Source of the DNA: Staphylococcus sp. IVB6181
Lineage (GTDB): Bacteria; Bacillota; Bacilli; Staphylococcales; Staphylococcaceae
Reading direction: 5' to 3'
DNA length: 64,000 nucleotides
Assembly: GCF_025561445.1 (NCBI RefSeq)
Contig: NZ_CP095096.1
Span: 2,397,822-2,461,821, forward strand
Numbering within the stretch: the stretch's first letter is position 1; each line of letters opens with the position of its first letter. The notes beneath the pieces are model-generated. The model was given only the letters and a program-made list of their open reading frames with translations. It ran no database searches and had not been told where the DNA came from. Shown here piece after piece: positions 19,783 to 28,950 of the stretch. The translations under genes were made by a program, and so were the position numbers.

Positions 19783-20619
19783 TTATTCATCTACTAAAAA
19801 GCCGTTGCCGTATACATCACGCACATCGTGAATGACTAAGAAGGCTTGCTCATCAATTTTTCGGATAAGTCGTTTCGCTTTAGAGACTTGCGTCTTACTG
19901 ATAACGACATATAAAATCTCTTTCTCTTCTTTAGAGAAATAGCCGCGGCCATCCATAATCGTAACTCCGCGTCCGACCTTTTCATCAATGACTTTAGCCA
20001 CTTCATCTGGTCGGCTCGAAATAATCGTCATCGCTTTCTTCGTATTTAAACCTTCAATTACAAATTCCATTACTTTTGTTCCGATATATAATGAAATAAT
20101 TGTCACTAAAATTTTACTCATCGGAATAACAGTAATTGAAATCGCAACAACGATTAAATCAAAGAATAACAATGCATAAGATGTACTGACATCTAAATAT
20201 TTATTGGCTAATCGCGCCAAAATGGTTGTACCTGCTGTTGTACCTCCTGCTAGAACAATCACCCCGATGCCTAGCCCTACAGAAGAACCCCCGAAAATAG
20301 CATTCACAATCATATTCCCTGTTTCAACATGCCATGATTCCGTTAAACTTAGGAAAACTGAAATCAAGACAGTCGCAAGAATAGTTAAATACATACTGCG
20401 TTTACTTAAGAACTTATAACCGATTACAATTAAAATCGCATTCAACACAAAGTTTGTAACGGCAGGTGAAAGATGGAATGCGTAGTACAATACGATAGAA
20501 AGTCCTGTTACGCCGCCTTCACCTAATTGTGCGGAAATGATGAACGTGTTAACACCAAAAGAAAACATAAAGCTTCCGAATACAACCAGTGCTATATCAC
20601 GCCATGTCTTTTTATTCAT
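19783..20619 (-). CDS. YitT-family membrane protein (DUF161 + DUF2179)
   Basis: From the ATG at 20619 (MNKKTWRDIALVVFGSFMFSFGVN), which has GGGGGCGG upstream, the product has 278 residues. Five or so membrane helices (YitT domain) with GLSIVLYY, LAGGTTAGTTILARLA and the C-terminal soluble DUF2179 domain from about residue 190 (TIISSRPDEVAKVIDEKVGRGVT). Function unknown. The frame extends to 20706 but without a ribosome site. Confidence 0.88.
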   Translation of the reverse strand: MNKKTWRDIALVVFGSFMFSFGVNTFIISAQLGEGGVTGLSIVLYYAFHLSPAVTNFVLNAILIVIGYKFLSKRSMYLTILATVLISVFLSLTESWHVETGNMIVNAIFGGSSVGLGIGVIVLAGGTTAGTTILARLANKYLDVSTSYALLFFDLIVVAISITVIPMSKILVTIISLYIGTKVMEFVIEGLNTKKAMTIISSRPDEVAKVIDEKVGRGVTIMDGRGYFSKEEKEILYVVISKTQVSKAKRLIRKIDEQAFLVIHDVRDVYGNGFLVDE

Positions 20620-20727
20620 ACTAACCGCCCCCTTATAAAATTGTATAGACAATTTAAATACTAGCACAGTCCCCTTTATACCTACAATGTTGGACCGCAG
20701 AATCACGGCGGATGAAATATTAAATTA

Positions 20728-20742
20728 ATTATTCTGAAAATT
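20728..20742 (+). promoter_or_regulatory. Candidate CodY box upstream of the RsaD-like sRNA
   Basis: ATTATTCTGAAAATT matches 13 of 15 positions of the CodY consensus AATTTTCWGAAAATT. It abuts the -35 element of the downstream promoter, a position expected for repression by CodY. Confidence 0.7.
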
Positions 20743-20745
20743 TTG

Positions 20746-20774
20746 TTTACTTTGTGTGAAAGCTTTGCTATAAT
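20746..20774 (+). promoter_or_regulatory. Sigma-A promoter of the RsaD-like sRNA
   Basis: TTTACT (20746-20751), 17-base spacer, TATAAT (20769-20774). Confidence 0.75.
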
Positions 20775-20780
20775 AAATTT

Positions 20781-20968
20781 CAACTTCCTTAATCAAGAGA
20801 TTAAGGAAGTTATCTCCTTTGTGTTGTTTACAATAAACAAGCAAAATTTTCGCTCGAATGCACGATCAGTACCTAGTCCTTACTGACTTCGTGTATCAAA
20901 TTCATTTCCCGTTGAAAACAGGTAATGTTTGTGTCTCCCCACATACATTAACCTGTTTTCTGTGTTTT
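20781..20968 (+). ncRNA. rsaD: RsaD-like small regulatory RNA
   Basis: A promoter, a strong 5' hairpin (AACTTCCTTAATC with GATTAAGGAAGTT, 20782-20811) and a 3' terminator hairpin (GAAAACAGGTAATGT with ACATTAACCTGTTTTC, 20914-20960, then TGTGTTTT) define about 185 nt with no reading frame. The terminator loop carries UCUCCCC, the C-rich seed of RsaD/E/G/H-type staphylococcal RNAs. Location beside nupC on the opposite strand and length agree with RsaD as I remember it (about 176 nt in S. aureus). RsaD is CodY-repressed and targets overflow metabolism (alsS). Assignment rests on position, size and motif, not on alignment. Confidence 0.75.
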
Positions 20969-20996
20969 AGAAATGAAAAAGCACGATACTCGGATG

Positions 20997-20999
20997 AAG
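20997..20999. repeat. 3-bp target duplication (left copy)
   Basis: AAG lies directly before the IS left end and is repeated at 22488-22490. Three bases is normal for IS3-family insertions. Confidence 0.65.
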
Positions 21000-21035
21000 T
21001 GTAGTGAACCCAAAAAGTTGAACTTTTTGATTAAG

Positions 21036-21933
21036 CTATTTTCCTAAGGCAAGATTTCTGTATTCAACAGGAGTCTTGCCTTTTAAATTTACTTTTCTTC
21101 TTACGTTATTATAGTAATTGATATATTTGTGTATTTCTAATTCCAACTCTTCATAAGAATTAAATTCTTCTCCATAAAACATCTCTTGTTTTAATAGGCC
21201 AAAGAAATTCTCCATTGGAGAATTATCATAACAGTTCCCTTTACGCGACATACTTTGAAATATATGATTGTCTTTGAGCGCTTTTACCCAAGCTTTATGC
21301 TGGTAGTGCCAACCTTGATCAGAATGTACTGTAGTTCGATAATTTAATTCAGGTATATTTTTAATAGCCTGATTTAAAGATGACAAAGCACATTCTAAAT
21401 TTGGGTGCCTACTAATAGAATAAGCGATGATTTCTTTTGAAAATACATCTAAAACAGGTGACAAATAAAGCTTTGTATTTGTATTCTTAATATTGAATTG
21501 AGTAATATCTGTTAATAATTTTTGATAAGGTCTATCTGATACAAATCTTCGATTTAGTATATTTTTAGCGACTTTTCCAGTGCTTCCTTTATATGATTTA
21601 TAGTTTCTGCTTCTATGGTTAAACTTTGTGCATAAAAGTTTATTTTCTCTTGTTATTCTTAAAACTTTCTTATGATTAACTATAATCCCCATTGCATGAA
21701 GCTCTAAAGTAATTCTACGATAACCAACACGTTCATGATTTTTTTCGATAATTTCTTTAATCAACTTCAGCAGAGGTGCATCCTTATACTCTTTTAAACC
21801 TAAATTGTTTTTCCAATAATGATAGCTGCTTTTAGCTATATTGGCTACTTTTAGAATATGATTCAGCTGATAATCTTTCTCTTTCCTTAACTCAATAATA
21901 GCTGAAACTATTTCTTTGTTTGATTTTTTCGAG
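21036..21933 (-). CDS. IS3-family transposase OrfB (DDE integrase part)
   Basis: The catalytic core is complete. The DDE residues are in LLTDITQFN, TVHSDQGWHYQ and NSPMENFFGLLKQE, with about 35 residues between the second Asp and Glu. The upstream helix-rich region GYRRITLELHAMG is typical. The first ATG is at 21764, but the frame is open further upstream through the A-rich stretch at about 21930 (KKSNKEIVSAIIELRKEKDY...), so it is likely expressed as an OrfAB fusion by -1 frameshifting on the six-A run at the end of orfA. Confidence 0.92.
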
Positions 21934-22432
21934 CTAAGGATTGTAACTTTTTTTCGAGTTCAATTTGGATTTCCAACAATTTATTTTCATAACGTAGTCT
22001 TTCAAGTTCTTCTCTTTCAGTTTCGTTTAATGGTTGGTTAGACGGTTCACTCTTCTTATTTTTCATGGCTTTGGACACACGACCTTTCGGTTTTGGTTTT
22101 AAGCCAAGAATACCATACTCATTAAATTTCTTCTGCCATTGAGCAATTAAGGAAGGGTTAGGAATATTAAATATTTTCGCAGTTTCTTTATACGATAAAT
22201 GATGTTCCAATCGGTATTCTATGATTTCACATTTTTCTTCTTTTGAATATTTTCTTTTTGTCATACCAAAAGTAAGACCTTGAATACCGAAGGTATCGTA
22301 CTGATAGATCCATCTTTCGATATAAGAATGATGAATATTGTACTTTTTAGCTAATGAACCATAACCAATTTGCCCGCTTTTGTATTCTTGTAATATTTTA
22401 AGTTTGAAATCTAAACTATAACTTTTATTCAT
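21908..22432 (-). CDS. IS3-family transposase OrfA (DNA-binding part)
   Basis: From the ATG at 22432 (MNKSYSLDFKLKILQEYKSG) it encodes 174 residues with two helix-turn-helix units (GYGSLAKKYNIHHSYIERWIYQYD and SYKETAKIFNIPNPSLIAQWQKKF) and a C-terminal leucine-zipper-like coiled coil (LNETEREELERLRYENKLLEIQIELEKKL), which is standard for IS150-group OrfA. The ORF ends in ARKNQTKK just past the frameshift site. Confidence 0.92.
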   Translation of the reverse strand: MNKSYSLDFKLKILQEYKSGQIGYGSLAKKYNIHHSYIERWIYQYDTFGIQGLTFGMTKRKYSKEEKCEIIEYRLEHHLSYKETAKIFNIPNPSLIAQWQKKFNEYGILGLKPKPKGRVSKAMKNKKSEPSNQPLNETEREELERLRYENKLLEIQIELEKKLQSLARKNQTKK

Positions 22433-22439
22433 AATTAAA

Positions 22440-22480
22440 CACCCCAAAAGTTGAATTTTGTAGGTTCAACTTTTGGGGTG
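22440..22480. repeat. Inverted repeat inside the IS right end
   Basis: CACCCCAAAAGTTGAA (22440-22455) and TTCAACTTTTGGGGTG (22465-22480) are exact 16-bp complements. On an RNA entering from outside, the GGGGTG arm just before orfA (8 bases upstream of ATG) would be buried in the stem. Confidence 0.85.
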
Positions 22481-22490
22481 CAGTACAAAG

Positions 22491-22513
22491 CCTCCGAATA
22501 TCGTGCTTTTTTT
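22491..22513 (-). terminator. Promoter-proximal half of the nupC terminator (split by IS)
   Basis: CCTCCGAATATCGTGC at 22491-22506 is one arm. The complementary arm GCACGATACTCGG is at 20981-20993, 1.5 kb away across the IS. Before insertion the arms would form one hairpin with a T-run on the minus strand (AAAAAG at 20977-20982). Confidence 0.8.
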
Positions 22514-22522
22514 GTTCATTGC

Positions 22523-23752
22523 TTACCAAGCAAACAATCCTACGAATGCTGCTGTTAATAATGATACTAAAATACCTGATAATAACATCATAGGTACATA
22601 TTTAGATACAAAGTCCGATGTCTTCTTGTCGACAATTCCTTTTAATGTACCGATAATCATACCGATTGTTGAGAAGTTCGCAAATGATACTAAGAATGTT
22701 GAAATAACTGCTCTTCTGTGCGGATCATATGTTTTAACCTCATCTGAGATTTGTCCCATTACTACGAATTCGTTTGTGACAATTTTCTTTGCCATTTGTT
22801 GTGCTACATGCCATGCCTCACTCCAAGGTAAACCAAGCAATAATGAGAACGGCACCATAATCACACCTAAAATCTGATCTAAACCAAAGCTGAATTTAAC
22901 ATTAAACCAGCCGATAACAGTACCTGAAAGAATGTGGATGAGACGATCAATCAAATCAGCTAATGCTACGAAACTGATAACGAAAGCGATAATGATTAAT
23001 ACTAATTTACCCGCATTAATAACAGAGTCTCCTAAGAATGAGAAGAACGGTTGACGTTCAACGCCTTCTTGTTGAATGTGATAAATAATATCTTCACGTT
23101 CTTCAACGCTGACAGGGTTTAAGATTGAAGTAACAATAATTGCGTTAATAATATTCAACGGAATTGCTGTAAGTACTAATTCACCAGGAATCATAGTGAC
23201 ATAAGCCCCTACAATCGCACCAGAAACAGAACTCATTGACATCATCGCAATTGTTAAAACACGCATTTCATTCATACGTTTTAATTGTTCACTTGAAACT
23301 GCTAAAGCTTCAGTGTTGCCTAAGAACATCATTTCGATACCGAAGAATGATTCGAATTTAGGCTGACGAGTGATTTTTGCTAAAGCCCAGCCGATACCGC
23401 CGATAACTTTAGGTAAAATATTAAAGTACATTAGAATGTCGAATAACGGCACGACTAATAAGATAGGGAACAATGCCGCAATCGCCATATCCATTTGTTT
23501 TGTATCTACAAAACTATGGAACGCAAATCCTGTTCCGGCATTTGCAGATTCAATAATCCACGAAATACCATCTGCCATTTTAGAAACCGCTAAGTTGCCC
23601 CATGGGAAGAACACGAAGAACCAAGCTAAAATCAAGTTAACTACTACTAGGATACCTACGGACTTCCACTGAATCGCTTTTCTGTTTCTAGAGAAAAGCA
23701 CCGCTATACCTAAAAATACAATCAAACCAACAATATTGATCAGTAAATACAT
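22523..23752 (-). CDS. nupC: NupC-family nucleoside transporter (concentrative, ion-coupled)
   Basis: The 409-residue protein has the CNT topology and motifs: N-terminal helices, gate domain GTGFAFHSFVDT and the conserved FFGIEMMFLGNTEALAVSSEQL segment (Gln/Glu-rich HP1/TM4 region), GAYVTMIPGELVLTAIPLNIINA, and C-terminal SFANFSTIGMIIGTLKG. It imports nucleosides with Na+ or H+. Its natural terminator is split by the IS element, so transcripts probably run into the transposase genes. Confidence 0.94.
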   Translation of the reverse strand: MYLLINIVGLIVFLGIAVLFSRNRKAIQWKSVGILVVVNLILAWFFVFFPWGNLAVSKMADGISWIIESANAGTGFAFHSFVDTKQMDMAIAALFPILLVVPLFDILMYFNILPKVIGGIGWALAKITRQPKFESFFGIEMMFLGNTEALAVSSEQLKRMNEMRVLTIAMMSMSSVSGAIVGAYVTMIPGELVLTAIPLNIINAIIVTSILNPVSVEEREDIIYHIQQEGVERQPFFSFLGDSVINAGKLVLIIIAFVISFVALADLIDRLIHILSGTVIGWFNVKFSFGLDQILGVIMVPFSLLLGLPWSEAWHVAQQMAKKIVTNEFVVMGQISDEVKTYDPHRRAVISTFLVSFANFSTIGMIIGTLKGIVDKKTSDFVSKYVPMMLLSGILVSLLTAAFVGLFAW

Positions 23753-24018
23753 TTTACACCCACCATTTCTATAACTTTATTACGTACGAGTCAGTACTGT
23801 TAGAATCATAATTTACTGTTTTATTCCCTATGTTCTATACAATATCCTTCTAATACCAGAGATTGTTCGTATTTACAAATTGTAAAAAATTAAAGTGCTT
23901 TTTTAGTATATCATGTTGTCTCATGCTTTTAATTAGATTTTTCAAGAAACGAATCAAAAATTTTCAACGATTTTCGATTTGTCACTTTTCTTCAACAATT
24001 TAAAATCGCAATAAAAAT
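23753..24018. other. Intergenic region upstream of nupC
   Basis: No gene was seen. It is AT-rich and presumably carries the nupC promoter. Confidence 0.4.
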
Positions 24019-24048
24019 AAGGTTGGAACGCTTTTAAATTCCAACCTT
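24019..24048 (-). terminator. Terminator of abcA
   Basis: AAGGTTGGAA and TTCCAACCTT pair. On the minus strand the run TATTTTTATT follows. Confidence 0.82.
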
Positions 24049-24065
24049 TGAATCATACTATGCAT

Positions 24066-25796
24066 TTAATCTGTTAATTTTTGTGTCATCACAAACTCTT
24101 TGTATTTTTGATGAGAAGCCATCAATTCTTTATGTTTGCCGATACCTGTGACACACCCGCCGTCTAAGAAAATAATCTGATCTGCTTTCATGATAGTAGA
24201 GAGACGGTGTGCAATGACAACTGTGGTACGGTCTTCCATTAATGTCTCTAACGACTCTTGTATCTTTTTCTCGCTTTCACTGTCTAAATTGGCTGTCGCT
24301 TCATCTAAAAGCAGAATATCCGGATTCTTTACAAAGCTGCGTGCAATATCAATTCGTTGGCGCTGCCCGCCTGATAATTTCAATCCGCGTTCACCGACTA
24401 AAGTATCGTAACCTTCATCAAAATCCATGATAAAGTCATGACAATTTGCTAGTTGCGTATATTTCATTAATTCTGCATCTGTGACTTCACGGTTAATACC
24501 ATATAAGATATTATCTCGTATTGTACCGCTCATCATTGCATTCGACTGCATGACATAACCGATTTTGTTTCGCCAATCAGATAAAGGAAGATTGTAAATC
24601 GAAACACCGTTATAACGGATATCTCCTTGTGTCACATCATACATACGTTCAATCAAATTAAAGATGGTACTTTTACCAGAACCAGAAGGTCCTACAAAGG
24701 CAGTCACTTTCCCTTTTGGAATTGCGAATTCCAAATCATGCAAGACTTCTTTTGTATCGTACGCAAAATGAACATGTTCAAAGTCGATATTGCCGTTTTC
24801 TAAAGTTTGACCCGTCGGCAAATACACTTCTTCCAATGGTTCTTGCATAATTTCATAAATACGGCTGCTGGCACCGACAGCTTTCTTATAATCTGTCATT
24901 AATGTCGAAAGGTTCACCAGCGGCATAGACATTTGAATCACATAGAAAATCATTGCGACCAATGTCCCGGCTGTGATTGCGCCTGAAGAAATACGAATAC
25001 CGCCGAACCCTAAAATAATTCCGATAGTTAATAACATAATCAAACCTGAAATAGGCTGGATAACCGCCGCAATCTTCGCTTGTTTTAAACCTAATTTATA
25101 AATTTCCTTTAGATTCACATGTGCTTTATCCAGCTCCACTTGTTCTGTATTGGCAACTTTGACTAAGCGCATCTCAGTCAATACACGACCGAGCAAGCCG
25201 CTGAAATTCGCAATTTCAGCTTGTGTTTTCGTAGAAATTTTCTGCATCACTTTGCCTAGTGGAATCATAATGACCACAAAGAGCGGAATCGTAATAAACG
25301 TCAGCAATGTCATTTGCCAATCCATAATAAACAGCATAATCAGCGAACCGATCAGTGTAATAATGGACGGTAAGACATTCGGCAGTTTTTGCGATACAAA
25401 CTCATTAATCACTTTTGTATCATCAGTCAGCCTACTCATCAGCTGTCCGCTTTCGTTCACGTCAAAGAAGCGCATTCTAAGACGTATAATATGTTCCCAC
25501 ACGACTGTACGAATCGCATATATAATCTTTTCACCGATTTTACTCAGCAAATAAAGACCAATCCCGCTCAGTACTGCATTGAGCGCAAAAACAATAATGA
25601 ATATCAAAATAAACTGCATGTTGAATTGACTGCCAGTAAATTTATCAACCATTTTTCCTGTGAATAAAGGTACGATTAAACCACTGATACTGCCTAATGA
25701 GGAAATGGATACTGCAATCGCAATTAAGCCGATTGGCCATGTCAGTTTCTTAAGTAAAAATAAGAGTGGATTTGATGTTTTAGTAGAATGTTTCAT
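24066..25796 (-). CDS. abcA: ABC multidrug exporter AbcA (fused TMD-NBD)
   Basis: The 576-residue half-transporter has six membrane helices (about residues 15-310) followed by an ATPase with Walker A FVGPSGSGKSTIF, signature LKLSGGQRQRIDIARS, Walker B ILLLDEATANLD and H-loop VVIAHRLST. It works as a homodimer. It is divergent from pbp4, the arrangement known for S. aureus abcA, whose product exports peptides/phenol-soluble modulins and influences beta-lactam tolerance. Confidence 0.92.
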   Translation of the reverse strand: MKHSTKTSNPLLFLLKKLTWPIGLIAIAVSISSLGSISGLIVPLFTGKMVDKFTGSQFNMQFILIFIIVFALNAVLSGIGLYLLSKIGEKIIYAIRTVVWEHIIRLRMRFFDVNESGQLMSRLTDDTKVINEFVSQKLPNVLPSIITLIGSLIMLFIMDWQMTLLTFITIPLFVVIMIPLGKVMQKISTKTQAEIANFSGLLGRVLTEMRLVKVANTEQVELDKAHVNLKEIYKLGLKQAKIAAVIQPISGLIMLLTIGIILGFGGIRISSGAITAGTLVAMIFYVIQMSMPLVNLSTLMTDYKKAVGASSRIYEIMQEPLEEVYLPTGQTLENGNIDFEHVHFAYDTKEVLHDLEFAIPKGKVTAFVGPSGSGKSTIFNLIERMYDVTQGDIRYNGVSIYNLPLSDWRNKIGYVMQSNAMMSGTIRDNILYGINREVTDAELMKYTQLANCHDFIMDFDEGYDTLVGERGLKLSGGQRQRIDIARSFVKNPDILLLDEATANLDSESEKKIQESLETLMEDRTTVVIAHRLSTIMKADQIIFLDGGCVTGIGKHKELMASHQKYKEFVMTQKLTD

Positions 25797-26036
25797 TTTT
25801 CACGCTTACCTCAATTATATTTTTAAATTATCTTCACAAAACATTTACACTTTATGTACGTTTCTTCATTCGTCCTGTTTTTAGACCCCCGAGCACACTT
25901 CGGTCAGACATCCCTCAGACTGACACCATTTGTAATCCTTGCGCCTATGCATTTTACTCACTTGTTTCAAACTACTTTTATGATAAAATAGTTTTACTTG
26001 TGAAATTATTTTTGTTGAAGGACTGAAAAATACATA
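25797..26036. promoter_or_regulatory. abcA/pbp4 divergent regulatory region
   Basis: The 240 bases between the divergent starts hold both promoters. In S. aureus the equivalent region binds several global regulators. I see no specific box here. Confidence 0.55.
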
Positions 26037-27326
26037 ATGAAAAAGATAGTAATACTGACAATGTTAATATTCTTCGTAAGTACAATTATAACACCATTTT
26101 CAAATGCAGACACACAAACCAAATCCCCCGTTCAAATTGCAAATGAACGCGGACAAAATATTTCCGAAGGATTTGAACCTGAAGGTGCAGTCAATATCAG
26201 CCAAACAGGTCAAGTCTTATACGACTATAACATGGATAAGAAATGGTACCCTGCTTCAATGTCTAAACTTATGACTATGTACCTCACATTAAAAGCTGTA
26301 AAAGACGGTAAATTATCATTAGATGATACCGTCAAAATTTCAGAGGATAACTATAGAATGTCGACACTTCCAGAACTCAGCAACACGAAGCTGTATCCTG
26401 GCGAAACGTATACGATCAGAGAGCTGCTTCAAATTACGGTATCGGCTTCCAGCAACGCAGCTGCGTTGATTCTTGCGAACCAAGTTTCTGATTCTACTTC
26501 AGATTTTACTGATAAAATGAATAAAACTGCTAAAGATATCGGCATGAACCATACACACTTTGTAAATCCGACAGGTGCTGAAAACAGATTATTGGAAAGC
26601 TTTGCGCCAGAACGCTACAAAGATGAAACACGCAGTACAGCAACAGCAAGAGACTTTGCGATCCTTTCTCAAAGAGTAGTTCAAGATACACCGAAGGTAT
26701 TAGACTTCACTAAAGCTATCGCACCGACACAACACGGTGTGACATACTATACGTTCAATTGGTCTTTAGAAGGTTCTGAATTAAGCCTTCCAGGTACAGA
26801 TGGTTTGAAAACCGGTTCAAGCGATGTAGCGGATTACAACCATACCTTAACTACTAAACGAGACGGCTTCCGTATCGATCAAGCGATTATGGGTGCCGGT
26901 GATTTCAAAAATCTCGGCGGAGACAAAGAACGCAACAAAATCGGCAACAGCTTAATGAATCAATCATTCGAACAATATAAATATGTAAAAGTCATGTCTA
27001 AAGGCGAACACAAAATCAATGGTAAAACTTACTTTGTAGAAAAAGATTTATACGATGTCCTTCCTCAAGACTTTACAAAAGGTGATTATAAATATGTCAT
27101 TGAAGACGGCAAGCTGCATATCGATTATGATCGTACATTTATCTCAAAAGATTACGGTCCGCCTTCAGTAGATGTCAATCGTCCATTGACACATAAAGCA
27201 ACGACATTTGCGAAATCATCTTGGAGTGAGCATCCAGTGCTTACAATTATCGGCGGCGCATTCGTTGTCGCAGCACTTGCTATTGTTATTTACATGATTA
27301 TGGAACTGTTCCGCCGCAAAAAATAA
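26037..27326 (+). CDS. pbp4: Penicillin-binding protein 4 (D-Ala-D-Ala carboxypeptidase/transpeptidase)
   Basis: This 429-residue class C low-molecular-mass PBP has a signal peptide (first about 24 residues, cut after SNA), active-site SxxK in YPASMSKLMTMYL, SxN in SASSNAAALIL, and KTG in DGLKTGSSDVADY. A C-terminal membrane anchor (VLTIIGGAFVVAALAIVIYMIMELFRRKK) holds it outside the cell. Staphylococcal PBP4 secondarily cross-links peptidoglycan at the septum, with localisation that depends on wall teichoic acid, whose genes follow here. Confidence 0.95.
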   Translation: MKKIVILTMLIFFVSTIITPFSNADTQTKSPVQIANERGQNISEGFEPEGAVNISQTGQVLYDYNMDKKWYPASMSKLMTMYLTLKAVKDGKLSLDDTVKISEDNYRMSTLPELSNTKLYPGETYTIRELLQITVSASSNAAALILANQVSDSTSDFTDKMNKTAKDIGMNHTHFVNPTGAENRLLESFAPERYKDETRSTATARDFAILSQRVVQDTPKVLDFTKAIAPTQHGVTYYTFNWSLEGSELSLPGTDGLKTGSSDVADYNHTLTTKRDGFRIDQAIMGAGDFKNLGGDKERNKIGNSLMNQSFEQYKYVKVMSKGEHKINGKTYFVEKDLYDVLPQDFTKGDYKYVIEDGKLHIDYDRTFISKDYGPPSVDVNRPLTHKATTFAKSSWSEHPVLTIIGGAFVVAALAIVIYMIMELFRRKK

Positions 27327-27358
27327 GATACGGCAGCTTTAACAACAGTACAGCATAA

Positions 27359-27406
27359 AACAGAGGCGTTACCTCCGAAACTCATTCGGTAGTAACGCCT
27401 CTGTTG
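27359..27406. terminator. Bidirectional terminator between pbp4 and tagD
   Basis: ACAGAGGCGTTAC pairs with GTAACGCCTCTGT around an inner CCGAA/TTCGG hairpin. Runs of T follow on both strands. Confidence 0.85.
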
Positions 27407-27411
27407 TTATA

Positions 27412-27810
27412 TTATTTAGCATCTTTGCCATATAACTCTTTTTTGATTTGGGTTGTAGAAATGCCTTCTGTACGTTTTAAATAAATGACTTCGCATTTAT
27501 CTTTTAGGAAATCAAATTCGCCTTCCCAGTCATGACCCATTACAAATGTATCCACATCGTAACGTTCTACGTCACGTTCTTTTTGGCCCCAGTCATCCTC
27601 AGGAATAACTAAGTCAACATAACGAATGGATTCCAGCATCATTTTTCTTTGTTCGTAATTGTAATATGATTTTTTATTTTTAATGCGGTTAAATTCGTCT
27701 GTAGAGAGTGCTACAATCAAGTAGTCTCCCATTTCTCTCGCTCTTCTTAATAGTTCAATATGACCATAATGCAGTAAATCATATGTACCGTAAGTGATAA
27801 CTCTCTTCAA
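27412..27810 (-). CDS. tagD: Glycerol-3-phosphate cytidylyltransferase TagD
   Basis: The 132-residue nucleotidyltransferase has the HxGH motif YDLLHYGHIELLRRA and the C-terminal RTEGISTTQIK (ISTT phosphate-binding motif). It makes CDP-glycerol from glycerol 3-phosphate and CTP for wall teichoic acid linkage units. Last gene of the tagG-tagB-tagX-tagD set, 80 bases after tagX. Confidence 0.96.
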   Translation of the reverse strand: MKRVITYGTYDLLHYGHIELLRRAREMGDYLIVALSTDEFNRIKNKKSYYNYEQRKMMLESIRYVDLVIPEDDWGQKERDVERYDVDTFVMGHDWEGEFDFLKDKCEVIYLKRTEGISTTQIKKELYGKDAK

Positions 27811-27891
27811 ATTTAAACCCTCCTTTACAATGTTAAGCTACTGTAAAAAATAACACACTTTCAACATTATTTCACTTACAAACTTAATACA

Positions 27892-28950
27892 TCAACGTTT
27901 TAGTGCGCTTTTTAATGCTGCACGACCTCTGAACGCTGTCTTTTTAGGTACAAGCTGTGCTTTAAATGCTAAATAATTCGGACGTCCTATGCCCACTTTA
28001 TTTAAAGCTTCACGCCACTGTTTATAGAAATGCAACGTCCATCCGCTGCATCCGCCTTCTACAACTTTAACGATTCTAAAGAGTGCATCACCGTCATAAT
28101 GCGTGCCCTGCATCCCTTCAATGTATTGAATGACTGTGTCTAATAAAGCTTGTGTCATTTTAGGCTTTTCAGTCACATAAGCCTGCAGCATATAGCTGAC
28201 AATCAGTTCATCCATACGATAACTATAAAATTGCTGCACATTCGGCATTCTTAAATAGTCCATAACACGCTGACGAACAATATAAGCATCATGCATATAG
28301 TCGAAGAAGCGTTCGACACTGCGTGCTGTAATCGAATTTTCTCGAACGTTATAACCTGCGATAATATCTGGCAGCAATTGAATGTCATGCGCTTGATTAA
28401 AGGCATGTGCCATAAAGGTATGTTCTTCGCAAAAGACAATATCTTCATCAAAGCGCAAGTTCTTAAAACGCGCACTGAACATTTTATCTCTCGGTCCGAT
28501 AGATTGCAGCATGGCTGGACATTGCGACAAATTAACAATTTCATCTTTTTTGATTTCTTCGTGTGTCGGGAACGTACGCCACTCGCCGTGATAGTCGCGT
28601 CCTGTTTGACCGATGACAATTTCAACATCTTCATTTTGTTCATAACGGCGTGCCATCACATCAATCCGACTCGGTAAGAATTCATCATCCGCATCTAAAA
28701 ACATAAAGACATCTCCGGTAATATGTCCTAAACCGACATTACGGCTTGCGGCTGCGCCTTTATTTGTTTGACTGATGATTTTGACATGTTTATTTTCTTT
28801 TTGCAGTGTTTCAAGTGCTTCTAAAGTATTATCTGTTGAGCCGTCATTGATACAAATAATTTCATGATCATACTTCGTATCGATAGAGCTCACTGCTTTT
28901 TTAATGACATCTTCTGAATTATAAACAGGAATAATAATAGATATTTTCAT
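27892..28950 (-). CDS. tagX: GT2-family glycosyltransferase TagX
   Basis: The 352-residue GT-A fold enzyme has the N-terminal ISIIIPVYNSEDVIKKAVSS, the DXD metal motif in DVFMFLDADDEFLPSR, and a basic C-terminus. It occupies the S. aureus tagX position between tagB and tagD. The exact glycosyl substrate is not settled. It overlaps the tagB stop by 4 bases (ATGA). Confidence 0.9.
   Translation of the reverse strand: MKISIIIPVYNSEDVIKKAVSSIDTKYDHEIICINDGSTDNTLEALETLQKENKHVKIISQTNKGAAASRNVGLGHITGDVFMFLDADDEFLPSRIDVMARRYEQNEDVEIVIGQTGRDYHGEWRTFPTHEEIKKDEIVNLSQCPAMLQSIGPRDKMFSARFKNLRFDEDIVFCEEHTFMAHAFNQAHDIQLLPDIIAGYNVRENSITARSVERFFDYMHDAYIVRQRVMDYLRMPNVQQFYSYRMDELIVSYMLQAYVTEKPKMTQALLDTVIQYIEGMQGTHYDGDALFRIVKVVEGGCSGWTLHFYKQWREALNKVGIGRPNYLAFKAQLVPKKTAFRGRAALKSALKR

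Larger units (their letters stand above)
21000..22487 (-). mobile_element. IS3-family insertion sequence (IS150 group), complete
   Basis: The 1488-bp element is bounded by imperfect 24-bp inverted repeats: left TGTAGTGAACCCAAAAAGTT..., right end read inward TGTACTGCACCCCAAAAGTT..., with 3 mismatches. Both start with TG as in IS3 elements. AAG is duplicated on both sides. It carries two overlapping reading frames in the standard orfA / orfB arrangement. Both look intact, so it may be active. The target is the loop of the nupC terminator hairpin. Confidence 0.92.

Noticed and set aside
28251..28643. 130-codon frame inside tagX on the same strand
   Set aside because: It is an alternative frame of the conserved glycosyltransferase, without its own start signals.
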